Below, piece after piece: positions 33,666-41,749 of a stretch of 64,000 nucleotides of DNA. The notes under the pieces are model-generated. The model made no database searches. It worked only from the letters and a program-made list of their open reading frames with translations, and was not told the DNA's origin. Positions within the stretch are counted from its first letter, which is position 1, and every line of letters starts with the position of its first letter. Source of the stretch: Alistipes sp. (GTDB taxonomy: Bacteria; Bacteroidota; Bacteroidia; Bacteroidales; Rikenellaceae); contig JAFZEX010000021.1 of the NCBI GenBank assembly GCA_017560425.1, positions 1 to 64,000 of the forward strand, in the 5' to 3' direction. The position numbers were made by a program, and so were the translations under genes.

Positions 33666-34766
33666 ATGCCTAAATCAACATACATAACCCCTGCTGTGCG
33701 ACGCATAGCATTGTGCATAGTGTTAGTGGTGGCATCTGTGCTCTCTGCATCACCTGCCGAGGCTTTTGTACGTAGCCTATGGCGCTACGGCCACGGAACA
33801 TATATCGATAAGTTCGTGTCGTTTGTATATTCCGACATCGACATAGTTGATGCTCCCGACGATGTGGTGTGCGATGGTATTCCCTACTTGGCAGACTACA
33901 TACTCATATCCAAGGAGCGACAAACGCTCTCTGTTGTAGATATTTATGGCCGCACGATATGCTGCTACGCTGCCACCGTGGGTAGCCGCTATGGCAACAA
34001 GCTGCGCCCCGGCGACTACCGTACGCCCGAGGGTGAGTTTTTGGTGTGCGAGATTGCAGATGCCTCGTTGTGGGGTAACGATGCCAACGATGGTAACGGC
34101 TATATCCAACATAGCTACGGCAACTGGTTTATCCGCCTGCTTGCCCCTCCCCATTATGGCATCGGCATTCATGCCACGCTCCGTCGCCACAACCTTGGCA
34201 CACGTGCCTCGGAGGGGTGTATATGTCTTGCCACGGAGGACCTCGACCAGCTGCAACCCCTGGTGCGTGAGGGCATGAGGGTTGTTGTCGAGACCTCTAT
34301 CCGAGATATGGCAAATGATGGTCGTTGCTATGTTCATTACAAGCGCTATGGCACAGAGTATTGCATCTTCGACCCAACGAAGTATTGCGGTGAGTTTGAG
34401 TGCGACGTGGTGCAGGATCGTGTTGTGCACACCGTAAAAAGGGGTGATACTCTCCTCTCGTTGGCTATTAAGTATAGCACCTCACGCAAGGCTATCGAGG
34501 CACTCAACTACGGTGTTGATCTTAAGCATCTTGCCGTGGGGCAGAAGATTGTTGTTCGTGGCTCATTCTCGGTGGTGCTCGATGGTGTATTGCGCTGGGG
34601 CGAGGAGCCCGAGAACAGTGGCCCTGAATATTACGTAGCAACCCAGATCGACACCTTTGGTCGCATTGCCGTGATGCATGCTACCCACGCCACGAAGATA
34701 CAAGAACTTAACCCCGACATCACGCCCGAGACCCTCGAGCCAGGAATGCAAGTGCGTGTTAGATAA
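33666..34766 (+). CDS. L,D-transpeptidase with two LysM-like domains
   Basis: N-terminal signal peptide or anchor (residues about 12-32). The YkuD catalytic domain spans about 75-200 and has the motif GIHATLRRHNLGTRASEGCICL, giving catalytic Cys, His and the preceding Ser-Glu-Gly. A LysM domain starts at HTVKRGDTLLSLAIKYS (about 257-300). A second, weaker LysM lies at the C terminus (YYVATQIDTFGRIAVMH ... PGMQVRV). It would cross-link peptidoglycan or attach proteins to it in the periplasm. It is probably co-transcribed with radC, 14 bases downstream. Confidence 0.92.
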   Translation: MPKSTYITPAVRRIALCIVLVVASVLSASPAEAFVRSLWRYGHGTYIDKFVSFVYSDIDIVDAPDDVVCDGIPYLADYILISKERQTLSVVDIYGRTICCYAATVGSRYGNKLRPGDYRTPEGEFLVCEIADASLWGNDANDGNGYIQHSYGNWFIRLLAPPHYGIGIHATLRRHNLGTRASEGCICLATEDLDQLQPLVREGMRVVVETSIRDMANDGRCYVHYKRYGTEYCIFDPTKYCGEFECDVVQDRVVHTVKRGDTLLSLAIKYSTSRKAIEALNYGVDLKHLAVGQKIVVRGSFSVVLDGVLRWGEEPENSGPEYYVATQIDTFGRIAVMHATHATKIQELNPDITPETLEPGMQVRVR

Positions 34767-34780
34767 AATGTTGCTCAAAT

Positions 34781-35437
34781 ATGAAAAATCTTACCGATAA
34801 ACTAATCTCACGAGGTGCCGAGAGCCTGACCGATAGCGAGCTTGTTGCGGCAATCATTGCTGAGGGTGCAGGCGACGATAGGGCGCTGGAGGTGGCTCAT
34901 GAGCTTGTTGAGGGTGTCGATGGCTCGCTGCTTAGGCTCACCTCTACCGACTTTTCACGCCTGCGCATGACTTCGGGTCTTGGCCTAAGGCGTGCCATGC
35001 GCCTAAAGGCGGCTACGGAGCTGGGACGCAGGGTGCTGCTTGCGGAGGGCACAGCCTACGACACTATAACCTCGGATAGCGACGTGGCACGTATCATGGA
35101 GCCACAGCTCGGCACGCTGAAGCACGAGGAGTGCTGGGCATTATATCTCGCCTCGTCGGGCAGGGTGCTCGACCGCATGCGCATAAGTCAGGGCGGCGTG
35201 CAGACCACCGTTGTGGATTGTCGCCTGATAATCAAGCGAGCGATAGAACTGCTTGCCACTCAGGTTGTTTTGGTGCACAACCACCCCTCGGGAACTACCG
35301 ACCCGAGCCGCCAAGATATGGAGCTCACGGAGCGTGTTATGGAGGCAGCACGACTCTTCGACATTCGTCTATTAGACCATGTGATAATCGCCCAGGGTGC
35401 ACGCTACTCATTCAGGGCAAACAACCTCATAAAGTGA
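34781..35437 (+). CDS. radC: RadC family JAB/MPN-domain protein
   Basis: The N-terminal helix-hairpin-helix region (about 1-75) and C-terminal MPN domain carry the metal motif HNHPSGTTDPSRQD. The 218 residues match the family. Despite the name, a role in DNA repair is not established; the fold suggests a metalloprotease or nuclease-like activity. It follows the L,D-transpeptidase gene by 14 bases. Confidence 0.95.
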   Translation: MKNLTDKLISRGAESLTDSELVAAIIAEGAGDDRALEVAHELVEGVDGSLLRLTSTDFSRLRMTSGLGLRRAMRLKAATELGRRVLLAEGTAYDTITSDSDVARIMEPQLGTLKHEECWALYLASSGRVLDRMRISQGGVQTTVVDCRLIIKRAIELLATQVVLVHNHPSGTTDPSRQDMELTERVMEAARLFDIRLLDHVIIAQGARYSFRANNLIK

Positions 35438-35622
35438 AGGGTGAGAAGTGAAAGGTGAAGAGTAGGGTGTGCTTTGCACAAGGCTTAATGAGTAGTGAGT
35501 AATTAGTAATTAGTAGCAATGAATATTATTACTCATTACTCTTTTCTCATTACTAATTCCTCATTTCTCATTAATAAATTCCTTACTTCTCACCTTTCGC
35601 CTTTCACATTTCACTTTTTTTT
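35438..35622. repeat. Heptamer-like low-complexity tract before glyS
   Basis: Purine-rich (gaagggtgagaagtgaaaggtg) and then pyrimidine-rich degenerate heptamers (TTACTCA, TTTCTCA, TTTCACC). They surround a 'tgtgctttgcac' palindrome, the reverse complement of the GTGCGAAGCACA word seen elsewhere. The two halves can fold back. The same tract type lies before folA and inside the complex operon. Confidence 0.7.
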
Positions 35623-35624
35623 GC

Positions 35625-35632
35625 TATCTTTG
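35625..35632 (+). promoter_or_regulatory. -7 box of the glyS operon
   Basis: TATCTTTG, 60 bases before the glyS start, directly after the heptamer tract. No clear -33 TTG; the tract itself occupies that position. Confidence 0.55.
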
Positions 35633-35692
35633 CCGTTTGAATATGCTTATAGCATATAACCCACGAAACGAATAACAAAAACGATATAGATT

Positions 35693-37237
35693 ATGACACA
35701 GGAAGAATTGTTTAAGAAGCTTATTGCTCACTGCAAGGAGTATGGTTTTATATTCCCTTCGAGCGAGATTTACGATGGTCTTGGCGCTGTATACGACTAC
35801 GGTCAGAATGGTGTTGAGCTCAAGAACAACATCAAGCGTTATTGGTGGGACTCAATGGTTAAGCTCAACGAGAACATCGTAGGTATCGACGCAGCTATCT
35901 TCATGCACCCAAAGACATGGGAGGCATCGGGCCACGTAGGTGCTTTCAACGATCCACTTATCGACAACAAAGACTCGAAGAAGCGCTACCGTGCCGACGT
36001 TCTTGTTGAGGATTGGATGGCTAAGCAGGAGGAGAAGATTCAGAAGGAGGTGGAGAAGGCTCGCAAGCGTTTTGGTGAGGCTTTCGACGAAAATCAGTAC
36101 CTCGCAACATCACCACGTGTGCTCGAGATCAAGGCTAAGATGGATGCCGTTCACGAGCGCTTTGCAACAGCCCTCAACGACAACAACCTCGAGGAGCTAA
36201 AGCAGATTATCCTCGACTGCGAGATTGTTTGCCCTATCTCAGGTACTCGCAATTGGACCGATGTTCGTCAGTTCAACCTCATGTTCTCAACACAGATGGG
36301 CTCAACAGCTGATGGAGCTAACACCGTATACCTTCGTCCTGAGACTGCACAGGGTATCTTCGTGAACTACCTCAATGTGCAGAAGACAGGCCGCATGAAG
36401 CTTCCTTTCGGTATCGCTCAGATTGGTAAGGCGTTCCGTAACGAGATTGTTGCTCGTCAGTTTATCTTCCGTATGCGAGAGTTCGAGCAGATGGAGATGC
36501 AGTTCTTCGTGCAGCCTGGCACCGAGATGGAGTGGTGGGCAAAGTGGAAGGATACACGTATGGCTTGGCACCGTGCCCTTGGCTTCGGCGACGAGAACTA
36601 CCGCTTCCACGACCACGATAAGCTCGCACACTATGCTAACGCCGCTACCGACGTAGAGTATAACTTCCCATTCGGCTTCAAGGAGGTTGAGGGTATCCAC
36701 TCACGTACCGACTTCGACCTTGGTCGTCACCAGGAGTTCTCGGGCAAGAAGATTCAGTACTTCGACCCAGAGCGTGGCGAGAGCTATGTCCCTTATGTTG
36801 TTGAGACCTCTATCGGCGTTGATCGTATGTTCTTGCAGATTATGTCGGCAGCATACTGCGAGGAGAAGCTCGAGAATGGCGAGGAGCGTGTAGTATTGCG
36901 CATCCCTGCAGCCCTTGCACCAACAAAGGTTGCCGTAATGCCACTCGTTAAGAAGGACGGTCTTCCAGAGGTTGCTCGCCAGATTATCGACGAGCTCATG
37001 TATGACTACAACGTTGTCTACGATGAGAAGGACTCTATCGGCAAGCGCTACCGCCGTCAGGATGCTATCGGTACTCCATTCTGCGTTACTGTAGACCACC
37101 AGACATTGGAGGATGGCACTGTTACCGTACGTCACCGCGACACCATGCAGCAGGAGCGCATCAAGATCGAGGCGTTGCGTGCGTTGGTTGATGACGAGGT
37201 ATCATTCCGCAAGCTCTTCAAAAAGATTAAGGCTTAA
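35693..37237 (+). CDS. glyS: Glycyl-tRNA synthetase (class II, dimeric type)
   Basis: 514 residues of the eukaryote/archaea-like alpha2 type common in Bacteroidota. Class II motif 1 is near GHVGAFNDPL, motif 2 is FRNEIVARQFIFRMREFEQME, and motif 3 is ETSIGVDRMFLQIM. The C-terminal anticodon-binding domain spans about 415-510. It charges tRNA-Gly in the cytosol. The stop overlaps the ruvX start by one base (TAATG). Confidence 0.97.
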   Translation: MTQEELFKKLIAHCKEYGFIFPSSEIYDGLGAVYDYGQNGVELKNNIKRYWWDSMVKLNENIVGIDAAIFMHPKTWEASGHVGAFNDPLIDNKDSKKRYRADVLVEDWMAKQEEKIQKEVEKARKRFGEAFDENQYLATSPRVLEIKAKMDAVHERFATALNDNNLEELKQIILDCEIVCPISGTRNWTDVRQFNLMFSTQMGSTADGANTVYLRPETAQGIFVNYLNVQKTGRMKLPFGIAQIGKAFRNEIVARQFIFRMREFEQMEMQFFVQPGTEMEWWAKWKDTRMAWHRALGFGDENYRFHDHDKLAHYANAATDVEYNFPFGFKEVEGIHSRTDFDLGRHQEFSGKKIQYFDPERGESYVPYVVETSIGVDRMFLQIMSAAYCEEKLENGEERVVLRIPAALAPTKVAVMPLVKKDGLPEVARQIIDELMYDYNVVYDEKDSIGKRYRRQDAIGTPFCVTVDHQTLEDGTVTVRHRDTMQQERIKIEALRALVDDEVSFRKLFKKIKA

Positions 37238-37653
37238 TGGCTCGTCTGATTGCCATAGACTACGGCACTAAGCGCACAGGCCTCGCTGTGACCGACCCTC
37301 TGGGCATCATAGCACAGCCCCTCGAGACTGTCGAGACAAAGCAGCTCGAGCGCTACCTCGCCGACTACTTCGGGCGTGAGGAGGTCTCGACAATCGTCGT
37401 GGGCCACCCCCGCCAGATGAGTGGTGAGCCATCGGAGACCATGCGCTACATTCAGCCGCTCATGGGACGTCTGCGCCATGCCTACCCCGACAAGCAGGTG
37501 GTAGCCTACGACGAGCGTTTCACGTCGGTATTGGCACAGCGCACCATTCGTGAGAGCGGCATCGGTAAGATGGCACGCCGTGATAAGTCGTTGGTAGACA
37601 AGATCTCGGCAGCGATAATCTTGCAGGACTATATGGCATCAGTAGGTATGTAA
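37237..37653 (+). CDS. ruvX: Pre-16S rRNA nuclease / Holliday junction resolvase-like YqgF
   Basis: 138 residues with RNase H-like fold. The metal-binding motif starts at AIDYGTKRTGLAVTD, with YDERFTSVLA and KSLVDKISAAIIL further on. The family trims the 16S rRNA 5' end in E. coli; a Holliday-junction role was also proposed. Translationally coupled to glyS and 18 bases upstream of def. Confidence 0.95.
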   Translation: MARLIAIDYGTKRTGLAVTDPLGIIAQPLETVETKQLERYLADYFGREEVSTIVVGHPRQMSGEPSETMRYIQPLMGRLRHAYPDKQVVAYDERFTSVLAQRTIRESGIGKMARRDKSLVDKISAAIILQDYMASVGM

Positions 37654-37671
37654 CAAAACAAAGAATAAGCT

Positions 37672-38220
37672 ATGATTTACCCAATTGTAATATACGGCTC
37701 GCAGGTGTTGCGCAACATCTCTGAGGACATCACACCTGAGTACCCTGAGCTAAAGAAGCTTATCGAGGATATGTGGATCACCCTCGCCGAGGCTGAGGGC
37801 GTAGGTCTTGCTGCGCCACAGATTGGCAAGAACATCCGCCTATTTATCGTAGATTGCACACCATGGGGCGAGGATATCCCTGAGTTGGCAGACTTTAAGC
37901 GTGTGTTTATCAATGCCGAGATCTACGAGCGCTCGGAGGAGACCGAGCTATTTGAGGAGGGTTGCCTCTCGCTTCCAGGCCTCCACGAGAATGTTCGTCG
38001 CTCGACAACCATTCGCATGCGCTACCTCGACGAGAACTTTGTGGAGCACGACGAGGAGTTCACAGGCAAGCCAGCACGTGTTATCCAGCACGAGTACGAC
38101 CATATCGAGGGCTTGGTATTCACCGACCACCTTGCGCCAATCCGCAAGAACCTTATTAAGAATAAGTTGCAGAAGATGGCACGAGGATCGTATCGTGCTG
38201 CCTACAAAACCAAACGATAA
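37672..38220 (+). CDS. def: Peptide deformylase
   Basis: All three family motifs are present: GVGLAAPQIG (motif I), EEGCLSLPG with the metal-binding Cys (motif II), and QHEYDHIEG with HExxH-type metal binding (motif III). 182 residues. It removes the formyl group from nascent proteins. Last gene of the glyS-ruvX-def operon. Confidence 0.98.
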   Translation: MIYPIVIYGSQVLRNISEDITPEYPELKKLIEDMWITLAEAEGVGLAAPQIGKNIRLFIVDCTPWGEDIPELADFKRVFINAEIYERSEETELFEEGCLSLPGLHENVRRSTTIRMRYLDENFVEHDEEFTGKPARVIQHEYDHIEGLVFTDHLAPIRKNLIKNKLQKMARGSYRAAYKTKR

Positions 38221-38221
38221 A

Positions 38222-38349
38222 TTTATCGTGATAAGGGGTCATCTTCGACCTATCCCAAAAGTTGAGCACCCGAGGCTGTACGTTAGAGTACTATCCTCGG
38301 GTGCTCACTTTTGCGATAAGCCAAATCTAACCCCTTCTAATGATAAATT
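38222..38349. repeat. Structured intergenic element, copy D
   Basis: Starts one base after the def stop. Outer stem TTTATC/GATAAA (38222-38227, 38342-38347); second stem AAGGGG/CCCCTT; inner stem GAGCACCCGAGG/CCTCGGGTGCTC around GTAC-GTTAGA-GTAC, then TTTT. Both outer and inner stems differ from the other copies by compensating changes. It is followed by 'agtgcgctga'. Confidence 0.88.
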
Positions 38350-38369
38350 AAGTGCGCTGATTTAGATGG

Positions 38370-38570
38370 GCAGGGCATAGAGAAATTAAGCGGCAGAAGG
38401 GTATTAAAGCGGCAGAAGGGTATTAAAGCGGCAGAAGGGGTAATTTTTCGCTACCCTTTGGACCCTTTGGACCTTTTGCCCACTTTTTATTACTCTTTAC
38501 TCATTTAATCTCGTGCGGAGCACACCACACCTTTCGCTTCTCACGTTTCCCCTCCCATAACTCCCAAGTG
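38370..38570. repeat. AAGCGGCAGAAGGGTATT tandem repeat and heptamer tract
   Basis: Three near-identical ~18-bp units (AAGCGGCAGAAGGGTATTA) run from about 38380 to 38442, followed by CGCTACCC-TTTGGACC-CTTTGGACC words, a GTGCGGAGCACACC word and TTTCGCTTCTCACGT heptamers. A matching block lies at 62999-63100. No gene is visible in 38350-38600. Confidence 0.75.
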
Positions 38571-38611
38571 GTATTTATACTCAATCTTCGTTGGAAAATG
38601 TCGAAAAAGTT

Positions 38612-38641
38612 TTGAATTTCCAGAAAAAAATTGTAGATTTG
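38612..38641 (+). promoter_or_regulatory. Promoter of small outer-membrane protein pair
   Basis: -33 TTG at 38612-38614 and -7 TAGATTTG at 38634-38641, 19 bases apart; start codon 52 bases further on. Confidence 0.6.
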
Positions 38642-38693
38642 TCTTTAGAAAACGTTCAAAGAACAAATCGTCTAACTTAAATACTTAACAATT

Positions 38694-39146
38694 ATGAAAA
38701 AGTTTTTACTTGCAATCGTTGCTGTATTGTGTGTGTCAGCTGTATCAGCTCAGCAGTATCAGAACTCTATCGGTCTTCGCCTAGGTTATGGCGCAGAGCT
38801 TCAGTATGAGCGTCACTTCTCTGCAGAGAACTACCTCGAGGCTAACCTTGGTCTTTACGGCTTCGGCAACCACTTCGACCTCAATGCTACATATAATTGG
38901 AATCTCTGCGAGTGGGATTGGACTCCAAGCGCTGGTAAGTGGTTCCTCTCAGCAGGTGTTGGTGCATCGGCAGTAGCTGCTCCTCAGTATTTCAACGTGG
39001 GTGTTGCTGGTGATGTAGCCTTCGGTATCCGCTTCAACAAGCCTGTAACATTGTCTTTGGACTATCGTCCAACAATCTACCTCTTGCATAATGCTTGGGG
39101 CTCAGGCTTCTACGGTGTAGCGCTTACTTGCACATACAACTTCTAA
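38694..39146 (+). CDS. Small secreted beta-barrel-like protein
   Basis: Signal peptide MKKFLLAIVAVLCVSAVSAQ. The mature 130 residues show short amphipathic, aromatic-rich strands (SIGLRLGYGAELQYERHF, FNKPVTLSLDYRP) and end in CTYNF, a typical outer-membrane barrel C terminus. I recognise no named family. It is a paralogue of the next gene (shared LCEWDWTPSAGKWFL / LLDMDWTPRGGKWFV and C-terminal CTYNF). Function unknown. Confidence 0.85.
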   Translation: MKKFLLAIVAVLCVSAVSAQQYQNSIGLRLGYGAELQYERHFSAENYLEANLGLYGFGNHFDLNATYNWNLCEWDWTPSAGKWFLSAGVGASAVAAPQYFNVGVAGDVAFGIRFNKPVTLSLDYRPTIYLLHNAWGSGFYGVALTCTYNF

Positions 39147-39153
39147 ACAACAT

Positions 39154-39175
39154 AGAGCCGTCGCAAGGCGGCTCT
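39154..39175 (+). terminator. Hairpin between the two barrel genes
   Basis: AGAGCCG/CGGCTCT with an 8-base loop, followed by only a weak T-run (AATCTTTG). It could be a partial terminator or mRNA stabiliser between the paralogues. Confidence 0.45.
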
Positions 39176-39205
39176 AATCTTTGATAAACGTAACGAGATA
39201 AAACA

Positions 39206-39739
39206 ATGAAAAGAGTACTTCTAATCTTTGCTGCTATACTACTCACCACAACAGCCTTTGCTCAGCAGTGGTCTGTGGGTGGTCGTGTGGGCTCAGGCTT
39301 CCAGGCGTTGGGCCAGTATAAGTACGATGGCAAAAACTATATCGAGGCACGCTTTGGTGCTTCATGGAACAACCCTTTGATCACAAGCTGGGTAGCAACC
39401 GAGAATACAATCAATGTTCACCAGGGCCGTGTGATGGCAGACTTCATGCTTCTTCACAATTGGCACCTCCTCGACATGGATTGGACACCACGTGGTGGTA
39501 AGTGGTTTGTAGACGCAGGTGCTGGTGTTAATGCTGGTGGCGTGGCGCACTATGCCTACGTAGGCGTTGCCGGCATGGCACGCCTCGGCTTCACATTCAA
39601 CAACCTACCTCTCACCGTAGCTGTCGATTGGACCCCAACATTTGGTCCTGGCATCCTCTATGTTAAGGGTGCAAACGACGTGTTCTTCAATGAGTTAGGA
39701 CTTGCGAATATGGGTATTTCTTGCACCTATAACTTCTAA
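39206..39739 (+). CDS. Small secreted beta-barrel-like protein, paralogue
   Basis: Signal peptide MKRVLLIFAAILLTTTAFAQ and about 157 mature residues. It shares the (D/E)WDWTP/MDWTPxGGKWF motif and the terminal CTYNF with the preceding protein. It has an extra loop (NNPLITSWVATENTINVHQ). Probably an eight-stranded outer-membrane barrel of unknown role. Followed by two tandem structured elements. Confidence 0.85.
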   Translation: MKRVLLIFAAILLTTTAFAQQWSVGGRVGSGFQALGQYKYDGKNYIEARFGASWNNPLITSWVATENTINVHQGRVMADFMLLHNWHLLDMDWTPRGGKWFVDAGAGVNAGGVAHYAYVGVAGMARLGFTFNNLPLTVAVDWTPTFGPGILYVKGANDVFFNELGLANMGISCTYNF

Positions 39740-39748
39740 TTTGTTGAA

Positions 39749-39876
39749 TTTGTTGTGATAAGCCGCAATCTGCGGCACATCGCTAAAAGCTGACCACCAC
39801 GGGCTGTACTTCTTGTACTATCCCGTGGTGGTCACTTTTTCGATGCACCACATCTCACGGCTTCTGACAACAAATT
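39749..39876. repeat. Structured intergenic element, copy E
   Basis: Outer stem TTTGTTGT/ACAACAAA (39749-39756, 39867-39874); second stem AAGCCG/CGGCTT; inner stem GACCACCACGGG/CCCGTGGTGGTC (39792-39803, 39822-39833) around GTAC-TTCTT-GTAC, then TTTTT. In the second stem, CCG/CGG replaces the GGG/CCC of copies C and D. Confidence 0.9.
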
Positions 39877-39877
39877 A

Positions 39878-40002
39878 TTTCCTGTGATAAGCCGCAATCT
39901 GCGGCCTCTCAATCAAAGCTCCGAATGAGCAGTACTTCGAGTACAGCCCATCCGGAGCTTTTTCATGTCGAGACCACATCTAACCCCTTCTAACAACAAA
40001 TT
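39878..40002. repeat. Structured intergenic element, copy F (mosaic)
   Basis: Directly behind copy E. Its left half carries AAGCCG as in copy E but its right half has ACCCCTT as in C and D, so the second stem no longer pairs. The inner hairpin AAAGCTCCG...CGGAGCTTT (39915-39962) is like copy A. It is followed by 'gtgcgctga'. Confidence 0.82.
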
Positions 40003-40150
40003 GTGCGCTGAGTTGGTTATTAGTGAACTTAAGGAATTTAGCGAATTTAGAGAGTTTAGTGTTTTTGTCCCTATCTTCCCTATTTATCCCATCTATCCCA
40101 TTCGTCCCATTCGTCCCATCTATCTCATTAATCTCGTGCGAAGCACACCT
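40003..40150. repeat. Foldback low-complexity tract
   Basis: Purine-rich 'aacttaaggaatttagcgaatt' is followed by CCCTATCTTCCCTATTTATCCCATC-type pyrimidine repeats and a GTGCGAAGCACACC word (40136-40149). No gene seen. Confidence 0.65.
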
Positions 40151-40157
40151 TACCTTA

Positions 40158-41054
40158 TTATCTCTCTCTTTGAAAGATTCCCCTCGAGATATTATATCGC
40201 AACTTAAGCAGGTAGCGCGACTGTGCGGGGTGGTGCATAAGGCACATTAGTAGGGTGACTCCCCACTTTGCTATCTCGCTAATATATAGGCGCATGCGGC
40301 GGCCATGCAACGTGGCACGCACACGCTGGGTAACGCCGATGTTATATGTCAGGCGCTCGAAATACTCTGCCGTGAGCTTCTCCTCGGGAATGATGTGGTA
40401 CATCACCGCACGAGGCACATAGTAGCACCTCATAGAGAACTTAGCCATGCGCTCGAAGAGGTCGCTCTCCTCGCCGCCGATAAGCCGCTTTCCAGTGCGT
40501 CCCAACGAGGTGTCGAACATGCCGATAGTTGCAAAAACACTACGGCGCATAGCCATATTACCTCCGCCAGGGATTCTGCTCTTGGGAAAAGGCTTTATCT
40601 TCTCGCCAAAGTCCATCGGGTTGGCAATGGGTAGCTCGGGGTAGTGCGACATCCAGCGTGGTCGCCCCGTGGGGTAGTCGGCGACGATCTTGCCGCCCGC
40701 CGCCATGGCATCGGGGTAGCTGTCGAAGAGCATGACATATGCCTCGACAAACTCCTCGACAATGCGCTCGTCATCGTCGATAAAGGCGATGATGTCGCCC
40801 ACCGAGGCCTCGATACCCGCATTTCGGGCGTGCGACAAGCCCTGTCGCTGCTCAAATATGTAGCGTAGGTTTAGCTCGGGGTGCTCTTGGGCAAATCGCT
40901 CGACACGCTCACGGGTGTCGTCCTTCGAGTTGTTATCCACCACCACGCACTCCCACTCGCCACACGAGCACCTCTGTGCGGCAACGGAGTCGAGCGTTGT
41001 CATCAGCTGCTCGGCACGATTATATGTGGCTATAACTAAACTTAGGCGTATCAT
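40158..41054 (-). CDS. Family 2 glycosyltransferase
   Basis: 298 residues. GT-A domain with SLVIATYNRAEQL, nucleotide-binding VVDNNSKDD, and the metal-binding FIDDDE in place of DxD. The C-terminal ~60 residues are basic with a hydrophobic stretch, and may associate with the membrane. Likely transfers a sugar in surface polysaccharide or glycolipid synthesis; the acceptor is unknown and no other polysaccharide genes are nearby. Confidence 0.9.
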   Translation of the reverse strand: MIRLSLVIATYNRAEQLMTTLDSVAAQRCSCGEWECVVVDNNSKDDTRERVERFAQEHPELNLRYIFEQRQGLSHARNAGIEASVGDIIAFIDDDERIVEEFVEAYVMLFDSYPDAMAAGGKIVADYPTGRPRWMSHYPELPIANPMDFGEKIKPFPKSRIPGGGNMAMRRSVFATIGMFDTSLGRTGKRLIGGEESDLFERMAKFSMRCYYVPRAVMYHIIPEEKLTAEYFERLTYNIGVTQRVRATLHGRRMRLYISEIAKWGVTLLMCLMHHPAQSRYLLKLRYNISRGIFQRER

Positions 41055-41059
41055 AGATG

Positions 41060-41087
41060 CAAAGATAGTAAAATTTTTCTACCTTTG
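41060..41087. promoter_or_regulatory. Divergent -7 boxes in a 38-bp intergenic gap
   Basis: Minus-strand TATCTTTG (41067-41060) and plus-strand TACCTTTG (41080-41087) are 12 bases apart, the same spacing as before pepE/acpP. Start codons follow 5 bases after each box, so both mRNAs should be leaderless or nearly so. Confidence 0.6.
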
Positions 41088-41092
41088 TAGCT

Positions 41093-41749
41093 ATGAAATA
41101 CGATATTGTAATATTTGACCTTGACGGCACGCTGCTAAACACCATTGGCGACTTGGCGGCATCAGTAGACTATGTTATGCGCTCACGTAACCTCCCCGAG
41201 CATACCGATGCGGAGTATCGACAGATGGTGGGCGGAGGTATCAAGCGCCTTGTTGAGCGTGCTCTGCCCGAGGCGTTGGCAGCGAACGAAGCCTATGTAG
41301 ATGAGTGTGTTACGCAGTTTAGACGCTACTATTTCGATAACATCGACCGCCACACCGTGCCCTATGAGGGTATGTGCGAGTTGCTTGGTGACCTACAGCA
41401 GCATGGTGTTAAGCTTGCCGTAGCCTCGAATAAGTTTCAGCATGGCACCGACCGTCTTGTGTCGAAGTTTTTCGGCGATATCGACTTTGTGGCTGTTGAG
41501 GGCAATCGTGAGGGCGCACCTCTTAAGCCCGACCCACAAATCGTGACAGGAATCCTCAGTCGTGCGGGCATAGCCCCCGAGCGTGCCGTGATGATTGGCG
41601 ACTCGGGCATCGACATCCGCACAGCACAGGCGGCGGGTATCGACTCTATAGGCGTGGCGTGGGGCTTCAGGTTTGCTGAGGAGCTCTACGAGGCGGGTGC
41701 CGAGAGGGTGCTATCCGATGTCGAGGAGCTACGCAAATACCTCCTCTAA
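41093..41749 (+). CDS. HAD-family phosphatase, phosphoglycolate phosphatase-like
   Basis: 218 residues of the Gph/PGMB-like HAD subfamily with an alpha-helical cap. Motif I is FDLDGTLLNT, motif II is in VASNKF, the Lys of motif III is in PLKPDP, and motif IV is GDSGIDI. Hydrolyses a small phosphomonoester; phosphoglycolate is the family default but other substrates are possible. The 3' end overlaps the convergent regulator gene by four bases. Confidence 0.9.
   Translation: MKYDIVIFDLDGTLLNTIGDLAASVDYVMRSRNLPEHTDAEYRQMVGGGIKRLVERALPEALAANEAYVDECVTQFRRYYFDNIDRHTVPYEGMCELLGDLQQHGVKLAVASNKFQHGTDRLVSKFFGDIDFVAVEGNREGAPLKPDPQIVTGILSRAGIAPERAVMIGDSGIDIRTAQAAGIDSIGVAWGFRFAEELYEAGAERVLSDVEELRKYLL

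Noticed and set aside
39154..39175. Efficient intrinsic terminator between the two barrel genes
   Set aside because: The hairpin is stable but the following T-run is too weak to claim full termination, so it is listed only as a hairpin with low confidence.
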